Positions 34,055-43,526 of a stretch of DNA of 64,000 nucleotides are shown in pieces. The stretch is from Clitoria ternatea (lineage: Eukaryota; Streptophyta; Magnoliopsida; Fabales; Fabaceae). The stretch lies in the NCBI GenBank assembly GCA_037962975.1, contig CM075669.1, positions 187,744,501-187,808,500 on the forward strand, read 5' to 3'. Positions within the stretch are counted from its first letter, which is position 1, and every line of letters starts with the position of its first letter. The notes beneath the pieces are model-generated. The model was not told where the DNA came from, searched no databases, and worked only from the letters and a program-made list of their open reading frames with translations. A program made the translations under genes and the position numbers.

Positions 34055-34690
34055 TGTGAACACCTCTTTCGGTCCGGCCCAAATGGAAAGGACACCGGTC
34101 TCGTGGCACCCCAAAAGTTTCGACTGTTGTAAAAATGACACCGGTTTATATGGGGAACACCTGACACCGGTTTATGTGGGGAACACCGGACCAGTTGTTG
34201 GAGTTCCTTAGTGACCGATGTCATACATCTGACAACGGAAGGATAGGTCAATCTGGCCCAAGTAAAATTTCTCGATCTAATGGGATGACTCAGATCGAAA
34301 CATATGCACACCGGCTGAAACATTAGATCCGGACTAGGAGGGAGAACACCGCCCCTGTGATACCACCTTGAAAAAGTTCAACCGGTATGAAGATACAGAT
34401 CCAGGTTCTTGAGAGGCCACATCGGACCAGTTGGAATCCTGTCCAACCGGTGTCTTTAAAGGCCGACGTCACAAACTTGACAACGGAAGGACGAGGTCGG
34501 AGGTTTATGTGCACTGACCTGGAATCGCACTCTCTAAAGGTGGCAGACAAGGGGCGGAAGTGGACAATTAAAAATACCCCACTGAACCACTGCTCCCCAC
34601 AAACAGATAGTGGCCAGGGTTGCACCACTATGCGTATGGGTGAGTGGGAACTCTGGTTGTCCCAAACACTCAACCCATACCCTTAAGCCT

Positions 34691-34698
34691 TATAAATA
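34691..34698 (+). promoter_or_regulatory. TATA box of Ogre/Tat 5' LTR
   Basis: TATAAATA in AAGCCTTATAAATATCCC. The copy in the 3' LTR is at 53596-53603. A transcript start near 34722 is predicted. Confidence 0.75.
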
Positions 34699-35340
34699 TC
34701 CCAACCAGAGAAGCTCAAGGGGTTGGAATCCCCCTCTTGGAAGAAAACTCTCCCAAATTCTCTCCGATTCCTCAAAACCTTCAAAGGACTTTCCCATTTG
34801 AAACCCGTGATTTGCCTAGATTATCATTAAAGAACCTCCAGTATTAGAAAACTTGAAGTTCTCTATTGTTCAGAGACTGTCCCTCACATCGAACCTACAC
34901 CGTTCCTACGTCGAACCTACACCGTCCCAGTATGAAGTCATTGCCCTCCACTGTTTCCATCGTACCTTACCAGGTCACTGCCTTTACCAATCCTCGACAT
35001 TGACCCTACACAGCGTCTGGGCACTTCCTCGCTTCGGATCAACTCATACCAACACCGGTCACATCCTTCAGTTTCCGGCATTTAATCCAACACCGGTCCA
35101 GTGTTTCTGTCAACGTGTAAGTCCAGTACCGGTTTGACACCGGACCTGCGCCTGACTCCAACACCGGTCCTGAGCCCTCCACACCGGTTCCTTTCTGTCC
35201 CCTATTTCTCTTGTTTTCAATCATTTATTTCCTTGCCAGTTTGCTGTCCATAGTTATGATTTTATGTGTAGCATAGTTTATACTGTCAGTGTTTACCCCC
35301 CTTTCCCCTAGAAAAAAATAATAATATAAAAATAATAAGT

Positions 35341-35346
35341 AATAAA
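35341..35346 (+). terminator. Likely poly(A) signal of Ogre/Tat LTR
   Basis: AATAAA at the end of an A/T-rich tract (35310-35346). The 3' LTR equivalent is 54247-54252. If used, R spans about 34722-35365 and the hairpins downstream fall in U5, hence in the 5' leader of the genomic RNA. Confidence 0.5.
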
Positions 35347-35410
35347 TTTTGGACATGTTATATTTTCTAGTTTGAAAATCTTCTTTTTTTAAAAAAAAAA
35401 ACAGTGTCGT

Positions 35411-35426
35411 ACGGGAGCACTCCCGT
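35411..35426. other. Palindrome ACGGGAG-CA-CTCCCGT in Ogre/Tat LTR
   Basis: Perfect 7-bp arms around CA, conserved in the 3' LTR near 54317. A further inverted pair, GCGAAG-AA-CTTCGC, follows at about 35458-35471. Confidence 0.75.
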
Positions 35427-35693
35427 CTACACAAACTCTTTAGGATTCGTACACGTGCGAAGAACTTCGCCTTGTATGAGTTTCCCGTCTCAATGACATC
35501 CATCATCATTTCCCAAGTCTTTTCCTAAAAGAACAACACTCAGAACTACGTAACCCTGATTTCTTGATAATTCAAGAATACGTAAGAGCAGGACCTCAAC
35601 TCCTGTCGGGCCCATCTTTCTGATTTCTTTTTATTGATTTATTTCCTCACTTTCATGTTTCTTTCATGAATGTTTTTTTGGTCACTTCCGTGA

Positions 35694-35725
35694 AAATCAA
35701 TTTAGACGTGACGTCTTGTTGATTT
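35694..35725 (+). other. NRA-loop hairpin 1, Ogre/Tat 5' LTR
   Basis: Outer stem AAATCAA/TTGATTT (35694-35700 with 35719-35725). Inner stem AGACG/CGTCT around the loop TGA (35704-35716). All twelve stem pairs are Watson-Crick. Confidence 0.75.
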
Positions 35726-35762
35726 CCCCCCTAGTTTTTTTGCTCAAGCCTCGCCATAATTC

Positions 35763-35811
35763 ATAGGGAAGGGATACTTAGGACGAGACGTCCCGCTTAT
35801 CTCTTTCCTAT
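35763..35811 (+). other. NRA-loop hairpin 2, Ogre/Tat 5' LTR
   Basis: The 14-base arm ATAGGGAAGGGATA (35763-35776) pairs with TATCTCTTTCCTAT (35798-35811) using two G-U pairs in plus-sense RNA. The inner stem is GGACG/CGTCC around AGA (35781-35793). Confidence 0.75.
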
Positions 35812-35826
35812 CCCTGTTTTTTATTC

Positions 35827-35867
35827 GAGAATGTCCAATTTAGGCGTGACGCCTTATTAGCATTCTC
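35827..35867 (+). other. NRA-loop hairpin 3, Ogre/Tat 5' LTR
   Basis: Outer stem GAGAATG/CATTCTC (35827-35833 with 35861-35867). Inner stem AGGCG/CGCCT around TGA (35842-35854). The internal loops are larger than in the others. Confidence 0.7.
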
Positions 35868-35886
35868 TTCCCCTCTCTGTCTCATA

Positions 35887-35935
35887 TCGAAGTCGAGTTT
35901 AATTCGGATGAAACATCCCATTGACCTCACTTCGA
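35887..35935 (+). other. NRA-loop hairpin 4, Ogre/Tat 5' LTR
   Basis: Outer stem TCGAAGT plus GAG (bulged C at 35894) pairs with CTC plus ACTTCGA (35926-35935). TTAAT/ATTGA can extend it with one G-U pair. The inner stem is GGATG/CATCC around AAA (35906-35918). In the 3' LTR copy two changes weaken the outer stem (one G-U, one mismatch). Confidence 0.7.
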
Positions 35936-36274
35936 CATTCTCAGTTTGTACAATTCTCTCACTCCATTCTGTCATTTTTTTAAATAAAAAAATACAACAA
36001 TAAAAGGGAAGAAATAAACCATCTTTTGTAAGGCTATTTATGTTGCGCATTTTCAATCTTGGTACTGTTTTTGACAGGCGATGTAGGGTGCTAATACCTT
36101 CCCTACTCGTAACCGACTCCCGAACTTGAATCTCAATTTTTAACCAGTGCTTTACTGAACTTAGTTTTTTCCAATGTTTTTCCTATGGATAAAAACATTG
36201 GTGGCGACTCCCTGTTTCATTCGACCCCCTCTCTCTCTCTCTCGCCGCGCTGTCGCGATCCAGGTTGCGACAGA

Positions 36275-36292
36275 TGGCGACTCCGCTGGGGA
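36275..36292 (+). other. Primer binding site of Ogre/Tat (tRNA-Arg type)
   Basis: TGGCGACTCCGCTGGGGA starts two bases after the LTR end. Ogre/Tat elements characteristically use a site close to TGGCGACTCCACTGGGGA, complementary to tRNA-Arg; one base differs here. Confidence 0.85.
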
Positions 36293-37384
36293 CACTTAAG
36301 AGAGTCAGGCCAGTTTGGTTGAAAACGCGTTTTTTTTATAGCCTTTGTTTAGCTTGGATTTCTTCCCCTTGTTTTTTATTTTTTCCATTGATTGTTGTGA
36401 ATGTTTGTTATTGTTTTAAATTGCATTTTGTTATTTGCTTTATCGTCCATGTTCTGTATGATTGTTGAACCCTAGGGTAGAGGACTATGTTACTTTTCTG
36501 TAATTATTGAACCCTAGGGTAGACGACTGTGTATATTTGTTCTGTGTTTGTTCTCTGTGCAGAATGGTGTAAGGTAAAAAGGTATTGAATGCCCGTTCAC
36601 ACATTACACTCACAAATTACTCACACACACTTATGAGTGGCGCCCTATACCCGGGCCCCAAATGAAACTTAAGTTAGGAGGGGTTGGTATACAGAATCGT
36701 ATAGGATGTACTTCCTATCCGGTGATTGTGAGAACCCCAACTAGAGTTCGACCTCTTATGACATACGCACCTAGTGGTTCCCCACTGTTGCGTCCCTGTC
36801 ATGGGTAGGATCTTGGCTCTAGTGACCTTCTAGAAGTCTAGTACAAGCCACCTGGTGTGAAGAGTCACTTTTAGACAAGCCTAGGGTCCAGAGAAAACCT
36901 TCAACAAAACCTGATTTAGGTCACGAAAGGGCAAACTTTACTTTACCTTATGTCATTTTCACTTTCCTGTTATTAAAAAAAAGGATTATCTACCATCCAA
37001 AGATTCGCTTAGTCTTGGAAAATATTTGGAAAACATAAGTATTCTTCGGGTGAATGGATGATCCTCTTTTTTTTGTCATGTAACTCTAGTCAGAAGTCAT
37101 GGGTTCTCTTAATCGTCAAAAGAAAAATCCACACACAAAAAAATTTTTATAATTCATTTCCCTCTGGTTGAAGTGGCAATGACGATTGGGAAAAACCTAC
37201 GACTTTTGAGCTCGCATGAGTTTTAAAAATCCATGTTCTCCCCACTTTTTTTTAACTTTTCTTTAACTTGTATCAAATCCCGGGGGGGAACATTGGTTTT
37301 TAGGACTTGATAATAACTGATTCCATTTTTTGTCTTGATATTCGCAGGGGACGATTCCGAATTTGTCGGTATTTCTAAGACAGT
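36293..37384 (+). mobile_element. Ogre/Tat 5' untranslated leader
   Basis: About 1.1 kb without a credible gene. A short repeat, TTGAACCCTAGGGTAGA, occurs twice (about 36466 and 36508). A T-rich tract and an acceptor-like stretch precede ORF1. Confidence 0.7.
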
Positions 37385-39323
37385 ATGGAAATTAACATGG
37401 GACATAGTAATTGTGATATAGGGGTGACTGAATTAAAGAAGTTATTGCACCTCAAGGCTAGAAAGGTCAATACTAACAGTTTACAAGCACTAGGGAGAAA
37501 ACTGAGCTTGACACAGAAGATGACTTTCGCAAGGAAGTATGGGAAGATCCTGAAACTTTTGGAGGTAGACGTCCAAATAGAAGCCATCACAGCTCTAGCT
37601 CAATTCTATGACCCACCTCTCCGCTGTTTCACTTTTCAAGACTTTCAACTGGCACCCTCCATAAAAGAATTTGAACAAATATTGGGGATGCCAATGGAGG
37701 GACAGATTCCTTATCGCCATTTGAACCATCATGCGTCAATCACTTCTGTCGCTCGTATTTTGAAGGTCCATCCTGAAATGTTAAAAGGAGTACAAATGAA
37801 CAGAAATCAGATTCCCGGATTTACTAGGGAATTTCTAGAGAAGCACATGCATGTCCTGGCAGAGAGGGAAGAATGAGAAGCTTTCATTGATACCTTGGCT
37901 CTCACTATTTACGGAGTTGTCTTATTCCCTAACTTAGACAACTACGTAGATTATGATGCTATAGGTGTCTTCACCGCTCGCAAGCACAGACTGGAAAATC
38001 CCATCACAGTAGTATTGGCCAATGTCTATTGCACCTTGGATTTCTGCCATACCCAAGGAGGAAAGAGGATTATTTGTTATTTGCCTGTTCTATATGTGTG
38101 GCTCACATCCCACGCTTTTCATCAACTATGCAAGGCCGAGTGTCCCATCTCTGATTTGAAGTTGTGTCAGTTGGCAACGAAGAATGGGCGTGGGTGGGCT
38201 AATCACCTTGTAGGCCTTACAGCAGAAAAGGTGAGGTGGTGTCCTCAATGGCTAGAAGTTGAGTCCATCATTTATAGCTGTGGGGATATCCAAATGTTCC
38301 TCTAATGGGGACACAAGGTTGCATCAATTATAATCCTGTTATTGCTAAGCGGCAGTTGGCTTATCCTCTACTTGGGCCGCCGGACGAAGCACTACTTACT
38401 CCTTTCATTCTATACTATGTGAATGGGAATTACACCTCCACTATTCGGGACATAGCCAATGCCTGGAAGAAGGTCCATAGGATGGGCAAAGAACTGGGAG
38501 CATGAAGCCACGCTGTGAGAGTTGAATACTTAGATTGGGTGGTGAACAGAGTCTCCATCATGAAATTGCCTTTCAAGAGCCCTTCATACCAACCTGAGGA
38601 CACAGTTCCTCCGCCGTGCATTGTGGAGGACAAGGTTACCATATCGCTAAAAGCCCAAGTATAAGAGCTAAAGGCAAGGAATCAAAAACTGGAAGAAGAC
38701 CTCTTGAAATGCCAACAAGAATGCGCCCTCCATAGGAAAGAGAACTCCGAAGGAAGACATGCTATGGAAGAAATGCGGAAAAAGAGAAAGATTGACGAAG
38801 ATTACAGAATAAAACAAGATCAATGCCTTCAGGCGGCCAATTCGCAGCTGAAGATGAAGGGTCAGCAGAGCGATGCTGTATTGGCCGAAAAACAAATTTT
38901 AAAGGACATGCTGGTACAATCCAAGGAGAAGGGAAAGGAGGCTTTGATGCAAAAAGAAATGCTACGAACCCAAGTCCACAAATTGGAGCAACAGCTTGAT
39001 AAAACGATGAGAGCTTATGAGCAAGAAATACATGCTGAACAGAAGAAAGCCCTTGATGCCGAACGCCGCTGCCAAGAAGCCACACGAGTTTTGGGGACTG
39101 AGTTAGCTCAACGGGATGAAGTCATTCATTTATGGATGGACCGTTTCGCCAAGTTGGCATACCTATCCAATGGAATCTTGGAAGATTTTCCCTCAATGTT
39201 GAAGCAGCCGAAGGCATGGTCAATCCCCTATCCACCCCAAAGGAGATATCATCATTTTTGAACTATTGTCAAGAAAGACTTTGCAAAATGAAAGTCACGA
39301 TTGCCCAAGCTAGGAATGGCTAA
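37385..39323 (+). pseudogene. Ogre/Tat ORF1, unknown function, broken
   Basis: Ogre elements carry an extra ORF between leader and gag; its role is unknown. The N-terminal part (37385-38305) has YDPPLRCFTFQDFQLAPSIKE, like the plant domain of unknown function seen in such ORFs. The C-terminal half (38704-39261) is a Lys/Glu/Gln-rich coiled coil. Damage: in-frame TGA at 37874-37876, a one-base frame change near 38290, in-frame stops at 38503-38505 and about 38661, and another frame change before the end, which I place at 39323 because the tail continues in a third frame. I started at the first ATG after the leader; the true start is uncertain. Confidence 0.7.
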
Positions 39324-39506
39324 ATATTGTAACCGTATCTTTCAAGTAACATTGTACCTTTACAGATGAATAGAATGATGAATTAATGTGCCTTCACAGT
39401 TGTCTCATGTTAATTTCCAATATACTGTTATACTGAGTACTTTTGAACGCGACGTTCTGGGGAAAGGTCAAGGAATACGTGTCAAATTCGGAATCGTATC
39501 CCGCGA

Positions 39507-41564
39507 ATGCCCATTTATTTTTTTATTTTTCTTTTATCTTCTTTAACTGTTCCCTCTATTTTTCTAATAGTTTGTTGTGATTCTTTAGACATTACGGGCA
39601 AGCACCCCTACGCGACCAGGCTAAAAAAGAAGCTCATGGCCGAAATAGAGCAAGAGAATGAGAACCTCAGAGCTGAGGTCAATCAGTTGAAAGAACAAAT
39701 GGCTGAAATGGCCAAAATGTTCAAAAGGAGGATCGCAGAAAGGGATTCCTTAGCAGAAGTTGAAAACACTAGGCAGCAACCTCCCACTTCCCGACACGCT
39801 CAAGGTCAGGCTGAAGGACCAAGCTCAAACCATGCGTGGCCTACTGTTACCGTTCGCCTTGGTAAGTCGAACCCTGCCCAAGTTTAACAACACACTTTCG
39901 TTGATGGAGAAGGGAATGTCATACCTTTCCCACAGTATGGATTACCCCCGGGTTATTTCCTGCCACTCCAAGAGGGGCAGGATTATCAGGAAACAATCCT
40001 TCACGCGGCTCAACCAAACATCCCCCCTGTCCGGAATCCTCAAACGGTTCCGATCCATACACAGGCTGAACAACCACAAGCTGCCCAAGCCACAGCGGGA
40101 CACCAAGCCTCAATTCTGAATGAGAGCCCGGCACATGTTGACCGACCAGTCAGGAGTGCTAGTCACTATGTCGTTGCAGGTCCAAGTACTGCCACTGCTG
40201 CTACCCAGGAAGGGAGATTAGAGTTCTTGGAAAGGCGTTTAAGGGAAATGGATGGAATGAATCGATTTGGATTAGGCAGTGCTGCACAACTCTGTCTAAT
40301 TCCCGACGTTGTTATTCCACCCAAATTCAAAACGCCTGAATTTGATAAGTATCGGGGGCTGACATGTCCAAAAAACCATCTTACCATGTACTGCCGGAAG
40401 ATGGCTTCGCATGCCTCCAACGACTCTCTGCTCATCCATTGTTTTCAAGATAGTTTGGCTGGAGCGCCTCTAACCTGGTATAACCATCTTAAACGTTCTC
40501 GTATACGCTGTTGGGAGGATCTGGCAGATGCTTTCATGCAGCAGTATAAGTACAATTTGGACATGGCGCCAGATAGAGTACAATTACAGAACATGTCCAA
40601 GAAAGACAACGAGACATTCAAGGAATACGCCCAACGGTGGCGTGAAGTAGCAGCGCAAGTTGACCCACCTTTGTCTGAGAAAGAGGTGATCTTGACATTT
40701 ATTGACATACTCCAATCGCCATTCTATGACAAGATGATCGGAAGTATTTCATCCCACTTCTCTGATATCGTCACTATCGGAGAAAGAATAGAAAATGGCC
40801 TCCGGACAGGGAAGATCGCCCGAGGCCCAGCTGGGGTTAATGCAGCAAGAAGACCCTCCCATAGGGAAGGAAAGAGAAGAGAGGGAGAGACTAATCTAAT
40901 CTCCCATAATCAGGGAAAAAACCAGCCGAGGCCACTCACCCCGGTCGCCTTTCTATCAACCTATCATAATACACCACATCCATATGTGGCTGCCGTTCAA
41001 ACACCACATCCACCACATTTCCGCCCACCTGTCATGCGACCGCCTGCACCACTACAGGCACCATATCAACCACCACAAGCGCCATACCAACAGCCACAAA
41101 TAAACCCGCCAAATCTGAATCTGAGAAGGCAAAACAATAACCGTGCCCCACCGCAATTTGATCCGATCCCCATCTCTTAAACAGAGCTTCTCCCTTACCT
41201 CATCGAAAACACGATGGTAGTGTCGTGCCCTCTAAAGCCACTTCAGCCGCCATATCCTAGAGGGTATGACCCAAATGCACGGTGTGATTACCACGCTGGT
41301 GCACCAGGACATTCTACTGAGAACTGCCTAGCACTGAAGTTTAAGGTAAGGGACCTCATCCGGGCCGACTGGATAAGCTTTAAAGAAGGGAGCCCAAGTG
41401 TGACAACCAATCCCCTTCCAAACCATAAAGGACCGGATGTCAACGCCATAGAAGGGGACGAAGAATGCATTTCCAAAGTAGAGGACATCCAAATGCCTTT
41501 GGAAACAATACACTCCCATATGCTGAAGGTGGGATTAATAGAAGGGTCATGGGATGAAGAGTGA
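39507..41564 (+). pseudogene. gag: Ogre/Tat gag, two in-frame stops
   Basis: A single frame spans the region. A short coiled coil (IEQENENLRAEVNQLKEQM) near 39645 is followed by the gag core: LLIHCFQDSLAGAPLTWYNHL and FKEYAQRWREVAAQV (about 40430-40660). A Pro/Gln-rich stretch (40960-41150) and a knuckle-like CDYHAGAPGHSTENC (about 41283-41327) come next. Stops interrupt it at 39885-39887 (TAA) and 41178-41180 (TAA). An acceptor-like TTCTTTAG at 39583-39590 may mean that the coding part starts after it rather than at 39507. The fold and order are those of Tat-lineage gag; the particle protein is not made as one piece from this copy. Confidence 0.82.
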
Positions 41565-43205
41565 TGACCTCTAGTCTGCAAAGCGAAGGGGCTTCCAGGA
41601 AACCCTTCAAAGACTCATGAATGCTTGAGTCATAGAGGTCTGCAGGCGCCGTGAAGAACAAATAAATATGGTATAGGGACAGGGTAAGGCACGAGTTCTG
41701 AAACCCCTGGTCGTATACTATAACAAGGATACGCCAGCGGCCTCGGCTCCTGCCAAGACTGTCTTCACGGTGAAGGCACCAACCCCTTTCCCCTTCCAGA
41801 GTTCCCACGCTGTGCCATGGAGGTACAATACAGATGTGGTTGTCACTAATCCTGAAGAGATCAACTCCATGCCATCCTCCTCTATTACAAATATAACCGA
41901 AGTGGGAAGAATGACACGGAGTGGAAGGATATATACGCCACCTGAACCCAAACAAGGCAAGACTATCGGAGAAGGAAAAATTGGGAAAGAAGTAGCCTCT
42001 GGCGAAACAAAGGGGACTGTGACTGAAGAGGATGCCCAGGAATTTCTGAAGTTTATTCGCCATAGTGACTACCAGGTGTTGGATCAATTGAACCACACCC
42101 CTGCAAAAATTTCCTTGTTGTCTTTGCTAATGAATTCTGAACCACATCGGAACACGTTGATGACGGTGTTGAGTGAGGCGCACGTGAAGCACGATTTACC
42201 CGTCGAACAATTCGGAGGCATAGTGGGGCATATCGTTGCCAACAATTACTTAACCTTCATAGATGAGGAAGTACCTATTGAAGGAAGAGGGCATAACAAA
42301 GCCCTCCATATTTCTGTGAAATGTCAGGATTATATCCTGGCAAAAGTACTTGTGGATAATGGATCTTCTCTGAACGTCATGCCAAAATCCACGTTGGCAA
42401 AACTGCCTTTCAATGGAACATTCATGAGACCTAGCTCTATGGTTGTGCGGGCTTTTGATGGGACACGTAGGGAAGTCATTGGAGAAATCGAATTGCCTAT
42501 ACAAGTCGGACCCTGTACTTTCCAAGTACTCTTCCAAGTGATGGATATCGTGCCCGCCTACAGCTAGGGCGACCATGGATCCATTCGACGGGGATGGTCC
42601 CCTCCACGCTGCATCAAAGACTAAAATTCATCATCAATAACAAGTTGGTGACTGTTTCTGGGGAGGAGGACCTTTTGGTCAGCAAACCCATATCCACTCC
42701 GTACATCGAGGCCACCGAGGAAGCCCTCGAAACATCCTTCCAAGCCTTGGAAATTGCCAATGCAACAAGCGTTGTAAAGATGTCTTTCCCCAATGTACCT
42801 CTAATGGTGACGCTGAACATGTTGCGGAAAGGGTACCAACCCGGAAAAGGATTAGGGCGGGATTTGGAAGGCAGAACCCAACCGGTGAGTCTCCTGGAAA
42901 ATAAAAATAGATATGGTTTGGGATATAAGCCCACTGTGATGGATAAGAAAAGGTTTGAAGAGGAAAAGAAGGGGAGGAGAGTTGCTCGCCTTACTGGTCA
43001 AGAGATCAACACTACGAGAATCCCTATCTGTGATCTCTATCAGAGCTTTAAGAGCACCGGAGTGATATATCCGGATCAAGTTGCCATGGTTGAGAACGAG
43101 CCTGACCTCAATGTGGAGCTGGTATATGCTTGCCATCCAGATCAAGAGCTGAGCAATTGGGAAGTCATGGAGTTCCCTACAACCATTAACGTTCTATCAG
43201 AGTAA
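41565..43205 (+). pseudogene. pro: Ogre/Tat protease region with G-patch-like segment, frame breaks
   Basis: Downstream of gag the frame changes. 41565-41769 is recognisable only in pieces. 41770-42567 holds the aspartic protease site KVLVDNGSSLNVMP with active Asp in DNGSS (about 42355). A small deletion or frame change near 42567-42594 separates the remainder (42594-43205). That part includes RKGYQPGKGLGRDLEGRTQP, a G-patch-like glycine-rich motif known in Tat elements. The protease would cut Gag-Pol; this copy cannot make it whole. Confidence 0.78.
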
Positions 43206-43526
43206 TCATTGTATTTCATAATTTGGTGGTCCCCTTGCCATGCCCAAGGCTCCGGGACCCATTTTGTAACAAGGGCAGAACTTGTTTATTTTATTTTTGA
43301 AAACCAATGGACACATTTTATTTCCCATCACCTCATCTTTGTGCACTCTATTTTTCTTAAACCTTTCACTTGTTTGTTCTCTTTTCACTTTATAATATAA
43401 CCCGAATGTAGATCCAAAAATGATTTCCCTGAGAACGACGAAAACCTAGATTAATTTCATGACCCTGTTTATCCAAATGATTGTGTCTACGAGGAAAGTG
43501 AGGAAGACTTTGGACCCTCATCTGAA
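43206..43526 (+). other. Spacer between protease and RT, possible Ogre intron
   Basis: No protein similarity is seen over about 320 bp. Ogre elements are known to have a spliced intron between protease and RT. Candidate sites are a GTAACA donor at about 43266 and an acceptor-like TGTAG at about 43411; neither is compelling. Confidence 0.4.

Larger units (their letters stand above)
34055..36272 (+). mobile_element. Ogre/Tat element, 5' LTR
   Basis: 2218 bp, from TGTGAACACC to GGTTGCGACA, with a partner at 52960-55177. About 30-35 differences are visible between the two, roughly 1.5%, so the insertion is older than Athila. A TATA box (34691), poly(A) signal (35341), a 7+2+7 palindrome (35411-35426) and four hairpins (35694-35935) lie within it. 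A CTCTCT run sits at about 36226-36244 near the end. The whole element (34055-55177) is 21.1 kb. Confidence 0.96.
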
